The notes under the pieces were generated by a model. The model did not search any database and was not told where the DNA came from. It worked only from the letters and a program-made list of their open reading frames with translations. This document shows, piece by piece, positions 1-8,459 of a stretch of 64,000 nucleotides of DNA. Location of the stretch: NCBI RefSeq assembly GCF_042688525.2, contig NZ_JBHWAB010000001.1:2542001-2606000 (forward strand), read 5' to 3'. Position 1 is the stretch's first letter; the number at the start of each line of letters is the position of its first letter. Made by a program: the position numbers and the translations under genes. Origin of the DNA: Haloimpatiens sp042688525. Lineage in GTDB: Bacteria > Bacillota > Clostridia > Clostridiales > Clostridiaceae.

Positions 1-127
1 TGATTATGATAAATTAATAGACTGTGGTTCTGAAGCTGCAGCTAAAGAAAAAGGATTTTATAGACTTGAAGGTAAAGACTATATAATGAAAGATGGAGAC
101 GTTGTTGTATTTAGATTCAACGTATAA
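1..127 (+). CDS. ychF: C-terminal end of YchF (OBG-family GTPase/ATPase), partial
   Basis: This reading frame is open from the window edge and ends in TAA at 125-127. The 41 visible residues end in EGKDYIMKDGDVVVFRFNV, which matches the C-terminal TGS domain ending of YchF proteins (GKDYIVKDGDV...FNV). YchF is a translation-associated P-loop ATPase that binds ribosomes. Its G domain lies outside the window. A hairpin follows directly. The call rests on the tail motif only but that motif is distinctive. Confidence 0.85.
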   Translation, partial: DYDKLIDCGSEAAAKEKGFYRLEGKDYIMKDGDVVVFRFNV

Positions 128-133
128 AAACAA

Positions 134-184
134 AGTAAAAAGTAGAAAGTAGAACACTCTTTCTTCTTTTTACTTTTTACTTTA
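134..184. terminator. Likely bidirectional terminator between ychF and the Lon-like gene
   Basis: An imperfect inverted repeat of A/G-rich (AAAGTAAAAAGTAGAAAG) and T/C-rich (CTTTCTTCTTTTTACTTT) arms sits between two convergent genes. It ends in a T-rich tract in both orientations. Confidence 0.55.
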
Positions 185-192
185 TATTAATG

Positions 193-2487
193 TTATCTTT
201 TGTTTCTCTTTAATTTTGAGTATTTTTTCATTTCTTTTTCTACTGCAGCCATAATTTCTAATTCATCTTTTCCTAAAAGTATATATGCTGCATCAAATAT
301 ATTCTCTACAGTATAAATAGCAAATTCTTGTGATTTAATAGACTCTTCTACTTCCTTATCTAAAACTAAATCATCCTTATTAGATTTTGGTATAATAACT
401 CCTTTATCTTTTACACTATCCAAATGCTTACATACTTTATAAAATCCTTCAATTTTTTCATTGGCACCACCTATAGGTTGAACATTACCAAATTGATCTA
501 TAGAACCCGTTACTGCAATGTTCTGTTTTATTGGAATTTTACTAAGAGATGATAACATAGCAATAATTTCTGCTACTGAAGCACTATCTCCCTCTAGATA
601 TCCATATAATTGTTCAAAACTCAAATGAAAATCTACAGGTATCTTTTCATAGCCTCCTATCATATTAAAAATACATCCTTTTAGTATACTTATAGATTTA
701 CTATGAATATTTCCACTAAGATTACTCTCTTTTTGTACATCTATTATATCTCCATCTCCGCTATAACAAGAACAAGTTATCCTTACAGGTCTTCCAACTC
801 TAAAATAACCACTATCTATAACTGAAAGACCATTGATTTGTCCAATAATACCTTCATTTATAAATATAAATCTTTTCTTTTCTTCATAACTCTTAATTAT
901 ATATTTCTCAATTAATTCTTTAGGATACGCAGCCTTAATAATATCATCACGATTTATTGACTTTTCATTTTTTTCAATTGCAATAGAATTTGCTAAATTT
1001 AATATAGTACTAATTTTATTTTTATCTAAATATATTTTTTTCCTATTTTCTACTTGTCGTGATAAATATTTAATCAATTCTTTTTCTGCATCATCTTCTA
1101 GTTCAATAATATTATTTTCCTTACAAACTGTTTTTAATTTATTCTTAAATATTGAAATAGATTCCGAATTAATATCCACTATTGGATCATATTCAACTCT
1201 CATCTTAAAAAGTCTTTTAAAATCCTCATCATACTTATACAGTAAATCATAAGTTTCATAATCACCTATAAGAATCACTTTCACCTTAATTGGAATAGCT
1301 TCAGGCTTCAAACCACTTAATGATAATAACTCCAAATACCCTCTATTGTAATTAAAATCTACTTTTTGACTCATTAACGATTTTTTCAAATAATAGTATG
1401 CAGGTGGATTTGAAAGCAAACTATTTACCCTAAGAATAATACAACCTTCATTTACTTTTAAAAGCGAACCACTCTTTATGAGATTAACACCCGTTGTATA
1501 TACACCATTATGGTTTTCATACTCTATGTTTCCTATTAAGTTATATACATTTGGATCTTCTTCAAATACACACAATGGTCTGTCGTTATCTGAATTATCC
1601 ACCAAAACATTAACCTCATATTTATTAATGATTTCACTAATTTTTTCTTCATCATCTTCATAATTCATGGAATAATTATCTATTATGTTACTTTCTATAT
1701 TTGAACACATATCATCTAAAAATTCTATCACATACAAATCATTAAAAAACTCATCTTTATATTTTATTTTTATTTCTCTAGCTTTTGATTGATAATAAAT
1801 TTTTAATATATCTTTAATTTTTTCTATTTGAGCTAATTCCATTTTCTTTAACTGTTCTATTATATCTTTTGACATATTTTTTAACACTGCAATTTTATCT
1901 AAAATATCTTGCTTATTATCCTCACTTAATTCATCATACTCATTCTCTGTCATCTCTTTACCTTCTTTTATAGGTATAAACGTAAATCCACTATGCATTG
2001 CCTTCATATAAAAACCTTTTTCTTTTGCTAAACTAATAAGTTCTTCTATATATTTATTTCTTTGTTTTTCTATAAAGTTAACCACTTCTTCTTTTTCTTT
2101 ATTAACAGAATTATTGTAAAAATCAAATGTATATTCTAAATAAATCTTTTTGATTTCTTCAACCATCTCTTTAAATACTTTCCCTTTTCCATTAAGTAAA
2201 AATATTGATTTGGGACATTTTATATCTTCACCTGAAACATAACATATATCTTTTGGTGCTTTTCTTTTTATATAAAGTTTATTTATATAACTCTTTATAT
2301 CCTCAATTTTATCTTTATCAAAATCATCTATAATATAAGTATTATATCCTTCATTTTCTATCTCCATAGATGTTTTCAATTTACTAAATACATCATTATA
2401 ATCAGAAACTTCTTCTCCTTCCACTATTTCATCTTTATCAAACTTTATATCATATATTACCTCCTCAGGAGCTAACTTTTTATTCAT
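193..2487 (-). CDS. Lon-like protease with degenerate AAA domain (LonB/AAA_32 family)
   Basis: A cytosolic serine-lysine protease of the Lon family. The C-terminal third has the proteolytic dyad: GDSAS with Ser635 and, 43 residues later, Lys678 in GGANEKIEGF, the spacing found in Lon proteases. The first two thirds look like the AAA_32 domain of clostridial Lon-like proteins. I see no normal P-loop GxxxxGKT; only a degenerate NGKGKVF appears where it would be, and the expected Walker B acidic residue also looks lost. The ATG at 2493 touches the AGGAGG, so I chose the ATG at 2487, six bases from the ribosome site. It is a single gene, separated from the hydrogenase operon by a terminator. The substrate is unknown. 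Confidence 0.85.
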   Translation of the reverse strand: MNKKLAPEEVIYDIKFDKDEIVEGEEVSDYNDVFSKLKTSMEIENEGYNTYIIDDFDKDKIEDIKSYINKLYIKRKAPKDICYVSGEDIKCPKSIFLLNGKGKVFKEMVEEIKKIYLEYTFDFYNNSVNKEKEEVVNFIEKQRNKYIEELISLAKEKGFYMKAMHSGFTFIPIKEGKEMTENEYDELSEDNKQDILDKIAVLKNMSKDIIEQLKKMELAQIEKIKDILKIYYQSKAREIKIKYKDEFFNDLYVIEFLDDMCSNIESNIIDNYSMNYEDDEEKISEIINKYEVNVLVDNSDNDRPLCVFEEDPNVYNLIGNIEYENHNGVYTTGVNLIKSGSLLKVNEGCIILRVNSLLSNPPAYYYLKKSLMSQKVDFNYNRGYLELLSLSGLKPEAIPIKVKVILIGDYETYDLLYKYDEDFKRLFKMRVEYDPIVDINSESISIFKNKLKTVCKENNIIELEDDAEKELIKYLSRQVENRKKIYLDKNKISTILNLANSIAIEKNEKSINRDDIIKAAYPKELIEKYIIKSYEEKKRFIFINEGIIGQINGLSVIDSGYFRVGRPVRITCSCYSGDGDIIDVQKESNLSGNIHSKSISILKGCIFNMIGGYEKIPVDFHLSFEQLYGYLEGDSASVAEIIAMLSSLSKIPIKQNIAVTGSIDQFGNVQPIGGANEKIEGFYKVCKHLDSVKDKGVIIPKSNKDDLVLDKEVEESIKSQEFAIYTVENIFDAAYILLGKDELEIMAAVEKEMKKYSKLKRNKR

Positions 2488-2555
2488 ACTCATCCTCCTT
2501 ATTAAATTCCTTATTATAATGTATTCTTAATAACCCATTTTAGGAACAAAAATAC

Positions 2556-2583
2556 ACAAAAAAAGATGACTAAAAAGTCATCT
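2556..2583 (-). terminator. Rho-independent terminator of the hydrogenase operon
   Basis: An 8-bp perfect stem (AGATGACT / AGTCATCT, 2564-2571 and 2576-2583) with a 4-base loop is followed on the minus strand by six or more T. It lies 10 bases after the stop of the last hydrogenase gene. Confidence 0.85.
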
Positions 2584-2592
2584 AAACATAAT

Positions 2593-3099
2593 CTACTTAT
2601 TTTCTTCTTTACTTTTATTTTCTTTTGCCTTTGCTTTTTCTTTTGCCTTTGCTTTTTCTTTTGCCTTTGCTTTTTCTTTTGCTTTTGCTTTCATTGCTGC
2701 TATCACTTTAGGATCTGGCTTTGGAGGAAGTTTTTTTGTAAATGAACCTTTCACAATAAAATCATCTTTATCAGTAGAAACCATAGAGTACTCTTTTGTA
2801 AGTTCTATTGCTTTTTTAGGACAAAAATCCGCACACATATTACAAAATGTACAAGAACCAAGATTAAATGACATTGTTATTTCTTGTTCAGTATCATTTA
2901 ACTTCTTAATATTCTTTGAAATTGCACCAGGTGAACATACTCTTATACACATTCCACACCCAATACACTTCTCTGCATCAAAATTAATCTTCCCTCTATA
3001 TTTTTCTGGCATCTTAATAGGACTTTTAGGATATTTTTCTGTAATAGGTGCTTTAAAAAGATTCTTTAATGCATGCTTTACATAAGGAATTTTAGCCAT
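2593..3099 (-). CDS. mbhN: Membrane-bound hydrogenase 2x[4Fe-4S] ferredoxin-like subunit (MbhN/EchF/NuoI-like)
   Basis: The electron-transfer subunit that passes electrons from reduced ferredoxin toward the small hydrogenase subunit. Two classical cluster motifs are visible: Cys45, 48, 51, 55 and Cys83, 86, 89, 93, matching the NuoI/EchF/MbhN layout. From about residue 131 the protein carries a tail made almost wholly of Ala, Lys and Glu (AKAKEKAKAKEK...), encoded by an 18-bp tandem repeat. I do not know this tail from characterised EchF or MbhN. It is the last gene of the operon and its start overlaps the stop region of the upstream mbhJ-like gene, so the two are probably translationally coupled. 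Confidence 0.88.
   Translation of the reverse strand: MAKIPYVKHALKNLFKAPITEKYPKSPIKMPEKYRGKINFDAEKCIGCGMCIRVCSPGAISKNIKKLNDTEQEITMSFNLGSCTFCNMCADFCPKKAIELTKEYSMVSTDKDDFIVKGSFTKKLPPKPDPKVIAAMKAKAKEKAKAKEKAKAKEKAKAKENKSKEENK
2623..2694. repeat. 18-bp tandem repeat inside the ferredoxin-subunit tail
   Basis: Three perfect copies of TTTTGCCTTTGCTTTTTC (2623-2640, 2641-2658, 2659-2676) are followed by a degenerate fourth. Each copy adds six in-frame residues, so copy changes would alter tail length without breaking the gene. Confidence 0.9.
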
Positions 3100-3539
3100 T
3101 ACTTAATCCCTCTCTTCTCTTTTAAAATTTCTACACCTTTTAATATTCCATCAATTATTGCTTCAGGTTTTGCAGCACATCCTCCTACCTGTACATCAAC
3201 ATGCACCCATTTATCTAAAGGTCCTACGACACTATAACTTTCCTTAAACACATTACCTGATGCCGGACAAGAACCTACAGCAACAATCACTCTTGGCTCT
3301 GGAACTTGAGATAATACTCTTAACATTCTATCTTTAGATTGAGCTGTAACAGGTCCTGTAACCACAACAATATCTGCATGTCTTGGTGTACCTGTTAATT
3401 TTACACCTAATCTTTCTACATCATATCTAGGGCCTAAAAGTGACACCAACTCTATATCACATCCATTACAGGATCCTGTATTCAAATGATATATCCACGG
3501 AGATTTAACTCTACTCTTTTCTATTAATTTATCAAACAT
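3099..3539 (-). CDS. mbhJ: [NiFe]-hydrogenase small subunit (MbhJ/EchC/NuoB-like)
   Basis: Small hydrogenase subunit carrying the proximal [4Fe-4S] cluster next to the NiFe site. The four ligands are visible at Cys24 and Cys27 (GSCNGCDIE), Cys91 (VGSCPASG) and Cys121 (GGCAAKPEA). At 146 residues it is the short, single-cluster form typical of group 4 energy-converting hydrogenases and of complex I NuoB, without the Tat signal or extra clusters of uptake hydrogenases. The presence of a true NiFe large subunit in the same operon makes hydrogenase, not NADH dehydrogenase, the right reading. It overlaps the ferredoxin subunit downstream. Confidence 0.92.
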   Translation of the reverse strand: MFDKLIEKSRVKSPWIYHLNTGSCNGCDIELVSLLGPRYDVERLGVKLTGTPRHADIVVVTGPVTAQSKDRMLRVLSQVPEPRVIVAVGSCPASGNVFKESYSVVGPLDKWVHVDVQVGGCAAKPEAIIDGILKGVEILKEKRGIK

Positions 3540-3585
3540 ATTAATCTCCTTTCTTAAATAAATTAGTATTACTGCTGTATCTTAA

Positions 3586-4551
3586 TTAAAGTCCTAAGTA
3601 AGCTAATACTAAACTTAAAATACCAAGTGTTGTTGGTACAATCCAAAAGAATTTTAATGTCTGCTCTATTTTTATTCTACCCACTACACCTTTAATAAAT
3701 GATATAGATATTATTGTTATTACTATACACAGCACTATAAATAAAATTATATTAGCAAATAAATTTCCAAAACCTCTTCCACCTAAGAATAATACAACGA
3801 ATAAACTTGTCATTATGACTATTTTTACACTTGAAGTTAATTTATATATTCCAAGGTATAATCCACTATATTCAACAAGCGGTCCTTCACATATTTCCGT
3901 TTCCGCCTCCGCTACATCAAATGGTACACTGCCAACTTCAGCAGGTATAAGCAGCAAAAATGCTATTGCAGCAGGTATCATACTCAAATGAGAAATCATC
4001 GTTCCATTTTGAACTTGGTAATCATTTATCTTTGCTAATGAAAAAGTAACTCCCCCAGTTACATCTAATCCATGTCCCACCTTTAATCCTACAGCTAATA
4101 ATACAATAACTAAAGGTAATTCATAGGAAAGCATTGCTACCATTTCTCTTGAAATTCCTACTCCAGCATAAGGAGATCCTGAGGAAGAACCTCCAATCAT
4201 TAAAGCTACAGCAGGTATTGTCAATAGATATATTATAACAATTATATCTGCTGCATTAGGTACAAAAGTAAAACCAAATATAGGTATAAACAAAGATATT
4301 GTAACTGCAGCTACTAATCCTATTATTGGAGCCATAATAAAAACTTTTCTAGCTGCCTCTCTAGGTATAATACGTTCTTTTCCTATAAGTTTGAATAAAT
4401 CATAAAAAGGCTGCAAAATAGGTGGTCCAACTCTTCTTTGCATCTTTGCAACAACTTTTCTATCTATACCTGAAAGAAATAACCCAAATACAGTACTAAA
4501 TAAAAACCCTGGAAAAATTAAAATATAAAACAATAATTTGAGTATTTCCAT
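3586..4551 (-). CDS. mbhM: Membrane-bound hydrogenase membrane anchor subunit (MbhM/EchB/NuoH-like)
   Basis: Integral membrane protein, about eight predicted helices over 321 residues, of the NuoH family. It links the peripheral hydrogenase arm to the ion-pumping arm. The family signature near residue 37, RRVGPPILQPFYDLFKLIGKE, is present, as is the acidic loop in the middle (VAEAETEICEGPLVEYSG) that corresponds to the conserved Glu-rich loop of NuoH. It lies 15 bases after the MrpD-like gene and 46 bases before mbhJ, in line with the Mbh order. Confidence 0.92.
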   Translation of the reverse strand: MEILKLLFYILIFPGFLFSTVFGLFLSGIDRKVVAKMQRRVGPPILQPFYDLFKLIGKERIIPREAARKVFIMAPIIGLVAAVTISLFIPIFGFTFVPNAADIIVIIYLLTIPAVALMIGGSSSGSPYAGVGISREMVAMLSYELPLVIVLLAVGLKVGHGLDVTGGVTFSLAKINDYQVQNGTMISHLSMIPAAIAFLLLIPAEVGSVPFDVAEAETEICEGPLVEYSGLYLGIYKLTSSVKIVIMTSLFVVLFLGGRGFGNLFANIILFIVLCIVITIISISFIKGVVGRIKIEQTLKFFWIVPTTLGILSLVLAYLGL

Positions 4552-4566
4552 TATGTTCCCTCCTTC

Positions 4567-6498
4567 CTACGGCATTAACACAAATAAATATATTGTTACT
4601 ATACATAAACACCCAACTACCCACAAAACGTAGTCATTTACTATTCCACTATGTGCTTCATGAATAACCTTAAAATATCCACTCAATTCATGCTTTAGTC
4701 CCCAAAACAAATCATGTCCAGCAACATGTGTAAATTCTTCTTTTTCACCGCCCGTAAATGTTTCATATTTGGAGTCTAATTGCTCTACTGCATCTACTGT
4801 TGTCTTATTAGTCCTTCTTATATTAATAGTTAATACAAGCATAAAACCTACTAAAAGTATTAAAAATAATACAAGCCATGCTTTAGGATTCCAATACCCT
4901 GCATAAACATAGTTTAATTCTGGTATTTTTATTTCTCCAAACATCTTAGCTGCATATCCCTTTCCAAACATAACATCCACATACTTACCTATGTTATATA
5001 TAGAATACGCAGCAGGTTCAATTATATATTTTGATATGAATTTAGGAAATATGCCTGCAAAAATGCATATGAATGCAAGAATCCCCATTGGTATTCTCAT
5101 ACTTAATGGAATTTCCTTAACATTTTTATGTTCCTTTGGCATTCTACCAAAAAATACGGATTGACCTACTTTTACAAAAGACGCAAGAGTCATAACAGAT
5201 ACAAGTAATGCTATAATAGTTATTGGAGCATACCCTGCTTCATAGGTTGACTGATATATTAACCACTTAGATACAAATCCATTAAATGGTGGAATACCGC
5301 TAATTGATGCTGCACCAATCATGAATAATATAGTTGTATGAGGCATCTTTTTCGAAAGTCCACCTAATTTATTTAAATCAGTAGTACCTGTTCTATACAA
5401 TACAGCTCCTGCACACAAGAAAAGTAAACATTTAAACGTAGCATGATTTAACATATGATATAATCCACCCATTGTACCAAGAACAGCAACCTTTGAATTC
5501 AGTGCTAATCCCACTCCTAATGCAGTTACTATATAACCTATTTGAGATACAGAGTGAAAAGCTAGTAATCGTTTAAAATCTGTTTGAATAAGTGCCATAG
5601 TTACACCAATAAACATAGTAATTGTACCCCAGAATATAATCAAAAATTCAACTTGAGGAAGTCCCATACTTTGATATAACATATATAAAACTCGTATTAT
5701 ACCATATACACCTGTTTTACTCATAACTCCTGATAAAAGCATTGAAATAGATGATGGTGCTGACATATGAGCATCTGGTGGCCAGGTATGACAAGGAACT
5801 AAAAAGGCTTTTACTGCATACCCAACTAATAAAAGAGCTAGTGCAAAAATTGATACTGTACTATATCCCTGTTTGTGAAGAATAGCTGCAATCTGAGCTA
5901 AATTCAATGTATGTACTTGTGCATATAGAAGTACCGTTCCTAAAAGTATAAGCGATGATCCAAGAGAACCTATTACAATATATTTAAAACCTGCTTCAAT
6001 TGCCTTATACGTATTATTTCTAAATGATGTAAGTGCAATTGCTGCAAAAGTCATTATTTCAAGCATTACATACATGTTAAATAAATCACCAGTAAATACA
6101 AAACCAAGCATACTGGCAGTTAATAATAAAAATAAGGTGTAATATTTATCAAGCCCATTATCTTTTTCCATATATCTAAAAGAATATATACTTGACAAAA
6201 AACAAGTTACAGCAATTATCAATCCAACAAACAAGCCAAGTCCATCTACTTCTAATCCTATACCTATAGCCCAATTTTTTTCTGGAATCCAACTACCCAT
6301 CCAGTAAGAAATTATTTCATTCTTTAATAAAATAGGTTTTATAAGTAATATAACCATTATTAAAGAAATCAAAGTACTAAAGAAAGCTATTGCTTTGTGT
6401 ATTTTTACACGTTTACTACCAAAAAGGCCTAGTAAAAATGCGCTTGTAAAAGGAATAATAATAGCTAGCATGGGTAAATTGCTAATATTACCATTCAT
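4567..6498 (-). CDS. mrpD: MrpD/NuoM-like antiporter subunit of the hydrogenase (MbhH-like) with C-terminal extension
   Basis: Large proton/sodium-translocating subunit with about 14 helices. Key residues of the family are visible: Glu147 in the fifth helix region (MYVMLEIMTF), Lys230 (GYAVKAFLVP) and Lys261 (SGVMSKTGVYG). At 643 residues it is longer than usual MrpD/MbhH (roughly 500). The extra C-terminal part has a soluble stretch (DLFWGLKHELSGYFKVIHEAHS region) followed by one more membrane helix. In Pyrococcus Mbh the separate MbhI supplies a lateral helix and membrane segment; no such gene exists here, so a fusion is possible (inference). The start overlaps the mrpC stop. Confidence 0.9.
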   Translation of the reverse strand: MNGNISNLPMLAIIIPFTSAFLLGLFGSKRVKIHKAIAFFSTLISLIMVILLIKPILLKNEIISYWMGSWIPEKNWAIGIGLEVDGLGLFVGLIIAVTCFLSSIYSFRYMEKDNGLDKYYTLFLLLTASMLGFVFTGDLFNMYVMLEIMTFAAIALTSFRNNTYKAIEAGFKYIVIGSLGSSLILLGTVLLYAQVHTLNLAQIAAILHKQGYSTVSIFALALLLVGYAVKAFLVPCHTWPPDAHMSAPSSISMLLSGVMSKTGVYGIIRVLYMLYQSMGLPQVEFLIIFWGTITMFIGVTMALIQTDFKRLLAFHSVSQIGYIVTALGVGLALNSKVAVLGTMGGLYHMLNHATFKCLLFLCAGAVLYRTGTTDLNKLGGLSKKMPHTTILFMIGAASISGIPPFNGFVSKWLIYQSTYEAGYAPITIIALLVSVMTLASFVKVGQSVFFGRMPKEHKNVKEIPLSMRIPMGILAFICIFAGIFPKFISKYIIEPAAYSIYNIGKYVDVMFGKGYAAKMFGEIKIPELNYVYAGYWNPKAWLVLFLILLVGFMLVLTINIRRTNKTTVDAVEQLDSKYETFTGGEKEEFTHVAGHDLFWGLKHELSGYFKVIHEAHSGIVNDYVLWVVGCLCIVTIYLFVLMP

Positions 6499-6839
6499 CC
6501 GTTTAACCTCCTAACCTTATCTGCATCAATAGTTCCATAATGCTCTTTTATTTTTATCACCAAACATAAAGCTAGTGCAGTAACACACGCTCCTATAACT
6601 ATTGATGTTAATGTTAATGCTTGAGGTACTGGATCTACGAAAAATGCTCCTTTTTTTAAATCATTCATAAATATTGGAGCTGTACCTCCTACTCTAAATC
6701 CAACCGATATTAAAAGTAAATTTATTCCTGTATCTAAAAGAGACATCCCTATAACAATTTTTATTAAGTTTTTTTTCATAATCATTATATAAAGTCCAAA
6801 AATTATTAACAAAAAGGATCCTATATAATTAATTGACAT
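6495..6839 (-). CDS. mrpC: MrpC/NuoK-like antiporter subunit (MbhG)
   Basis: Small three-helix membrane subunit homologous to MrpC and NuoK. I chose the ATG at 6839 (MSINYIGSF...) because AGAGGTGA lies eight bases before it; an upstream in-frame ATG at 6872 would read through this ribosome site and add a basic, non-membrane stretch. The family feature of three hydrophobic segments with the motif GMSLLDTGINLLLI is present. The stop codon overlaps the mrpD start (ATGA), suggesting coupled translation. It works with MrpD in ion translocation. Confidence 0.9.
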   Translation of the reverse strand: MSINYIGSFLLIIFGLYIMIMKKNLIKIVIGMSLLDTGINLLLISVGFRVGGTAPIFMNDLKKGAFFVDPVPQALTLTSIVIGACVTALALCLVIKIKEHYGTIDADKVRRLNG

Positions 6840-6846
6840 AAAATAT

Positions 6847-7311
6847 TCACCTCTTTTCTTCTTTCTCATCATCTGACTTTAACGTATTCGCCATTATCAA
6901 TATAAGAAAGCCTATCCCTGCTAAAACTTTATAACCCACCGCAAAATTCATCCAAAATATTGTACCTGCACTGTATACTCTTCCAACTTCACCAGTATTA
7001 TGAATTATATTTCCAAAAAAACTAGTTCCATATATTATTCCTAAACTTGCTAAAAAAATAAATCCAAGTGCTCCTAAATCCTCTGAAACTTTTAGTCTAG
7101 TAATATTGAATGTGCTTCTTATAGTATCAATTCCGTATGCGCTATAAAGTATAGCAACTGCACCTGCTATTAACACTCCACCTTGAAAACCTCCTCCTGG
7201 ACTTAAATGTCCATGAAGTATTAAGTAACATCCTAACGTCAAAGCCAATGGAAGCACTATATTAGCACAACTCTTTACAATAGAATCTCTACTTTTCAAA
7301 TCATTTTTCAT
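6847..7311 (-). CDS. mrpB: MrpB/MnhB-family antiporter subunit (MbhF)
   Basis: Membrane protein of the MnhB domain family with four predicted helices. The conserved motif LHGHLSPGGGFQGGVLIAGA near residue 33 is diagnostic. In Mbh-type complexes this subunit is part of the sodium-translocating module. It begins before the stop of the preceding mbhE-like gene (10-base overlap) and is followed at 8 bases by mrpC, so the whole module should be made from one transcript. Confidence 0.93.
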   Translation of the reverse strand: MKNDLKSRDSIVKSCANIVLPLALTLGCYLILHGHLSPGGGFQGGVLIAGAVAILYSAYGIDTIRSTFNITRLKVSEDLGALGFIFLASLGIIYGTSFFGNIIHNTGEVGRVYSAGTIFWMNFAVGYKVLAGIGFLILIMANTLKSDDEKEEKR

Positions 7312-7594
7312 GAGATTGCTTTCCTCCTTTAGCTTTTACAGATTTTCTCAATATAGCAGCAGAACCAGTAATAGCAGTAAACAATACAAAAGATTCTCCT
7401 AAAGTATCATATCCTCTAAAATCAAACACAACTGCTGTTACAGAATTTATTGCACCTGTTTTTTGCAAGGTATCTTTTACTATTAAATTTGCTATACCAT
7501 GGTATGTAGATGGCAATACAGCCATTTTTATACATACATAACAGCCAAATATAAATATTACTACTAATGAAAACCAAGCAAACCCTTTCTTCAC
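7301..7594 (-). CDS. mbhE: Hydrogenase antiporter subunit MbhE-like (MrpA C-terminal part)
   Basis: A small membrane protein matching the MbhE part of what is the C-terminal end of MrpA in canonical Mrp antiporters. The GYDTLGESFVLFTAITG motif is characteristic. I chose GTG at 7594: AAGGAGG ends eight bases upstream, while the in-frame ATG at 7615 lies before that ribosome site. The start sits within the stop region of mbhD (TAGAGTG), implying coupling. No full-length MrpA is present; MbhD plus MbhE replace its C-terminal part, as in Pyrococcus Mbh. Confidence 0.85.
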   Translation of the reverse strand: MKKGFAWFSLVVIFIFGCYVCIKMAVLPSTYHGIANLIVKDTLQKTGAINSVTAVVFDFRGYDTLGESFVLFTAITGSAAILRKSVKAKGGKQSHEK

Positions 7595-7595
7595 T

Positions 7596-7868
7596 CTATT
7601 TGCCTCCTTTTTCATTTTCCGTTTTATTTTTATCTTTTGTTTTTGATAAAGTTATTATAAATATTATTGGAGTCAAAATTGCTCCTACAGCGCCCTCCGC
7701 AATAGCTACATCTGGAGCTCTTAAAATCAAAAATTCTATAGCTACAAAAGTACCAACTACTGCCATTGAAATAACACAGGGTACTATGTCATCTATTAAA
7801 ACCGTACAAAGTCCTGCGATAACAATGCCAATTATTATTATAGTATTTAGAATATTAATACTATTCAT
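7596..7868 (-). CDS. mbhD: Hydrogenase antiporter subunit MbhD-like (DUF4040)
   Basis: Three-helix membrane protein with the DUF4040/MbhD signature FLILRAPDVAIAEGAVGAIL. It corresponds to a segment of MrpA that is a separate gene in Mbh complexes. The ATG at 7868 (MNSINIL...) follows GGGAGG at good spacing; the in-frame ATG at 7910 lies within mrpG and lacks such a site. Its first bases overlap the end of mrpG. It acts in the ion-translocating membrane arm. Confidence 0.88.
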   Translation of the reverse strand: MNSINILNTIIIIGIVIAGLCTVLIDDIVPCVISMAVVGTFVAIEFLILRAPDVAIAEGAVGAILTPIIFIITLSKTKDKNKTENEKGGK

Positions 7869-8199
7869 TTTGCTTGTCCCTCCCATATTCATCGCATACG
7901 CTTTTTTCATTCATTTCTGCTTTACTTTTATATGCGGCTTTTGCCATAGCATGAGATGCGGCTGGATTAGTTAATAATATAAAAACTGCTATTACTATAG
8001 ATTTTATTCCAATTGAATTATTTCCAATATAAAATCCATATATAGATGTTCCAATAAGTATTGATAATCCACCCATCGTTACTATATTGGTTGAGGATTG
8101 AAGTCTACAAAATGTATCTGGCATTCTTATCATACCAACTACACCAGCAAATATAAAAAATATTCCCAGTATAAAGAATATATCTATTAATACTCTCAT
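7861..8199 (-). CDS. mrpG: MrpG/MnhG antiporter subunit (MbhC)
   Basis: A 112-residue subunit of the MrpG family with three hydrophobic segments and the conserved GMIRMPDTFCRLQSSTNIVTMG stretch near residue 22 (PD-x-x-x-R-x-H/Q region). The C-terminal 30 residues are polar and probably cytosolic. It starts on the last base of mrpF, so translation is coupled. Part of the Mrp-like half of the hydrogenase. Confidence 0.92.
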   Translation of the reverse strand: MRVLIDIFFILGIFFIFAGVVGMIRMPDTFCRLQSSTNIVTMGGLSILIGTSIYGFYIGNNSIGIKSIVIAVFILLTNPAASHAMAKAAYKSKAEMNEKSVCDEYGRDKQNE

Positions 8200-8459
8200 T
8201 ATATTTTTCCCTCCATATATTTACTTATCAATACTGTTCCAATAAATCCTAGCAGAGCAACAATCAATCCTAAATCTACATAAATTCCTCTACCTTCATA
8301 ACATCCAAACAGAACCATAACAAGCCCTATTATTACATCAATACAATCTGCAGCCATAACTCTATCAATAACATGTGGTCCTCTTATTACCCTGTATAAA
8401 AGTATCAAAGCTAAGACCGCTAATATAATAGAAACTAAGATAATATCTGACGTCATCAT
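8199..8459 (-). CDS. mrpF: MrpF/MnhF antiporter subunit (MbhB)
   Basis: An 86-residue, three-helix membrane subunit of the MrpF family, with the typical RVIRGPHVIDRVMAADCIDV motif near residue 24. AGGAGG lies eight bases before the first ATG (8459); an ATG follows at once. The start overlaps the mrpE stop (ATGATGA arrangement). The order mrpE-mrpF-mrpG is the same as at the beginning of Pyrococcus mbh operons (MbhA-B-C). Confidence 0.93.
   Translation of the reverse strand: MMTSDIILVSIILAVLALILLYRVIRGPHVIDRVMAADCIDVIIGLVMVLFGCYEGRGIYVDLGLIVALLGFIGTVLISKYMEGKI

Noticed and set aside
2593..6498. NADH dehydrogenase (complex I) genes
   Set aside because: NuoB/H/I/M-like subunits are present, but the large subunit keeps all four NiFe cysteines and Hyp genes are present, and no NuoE/F/G is seen.
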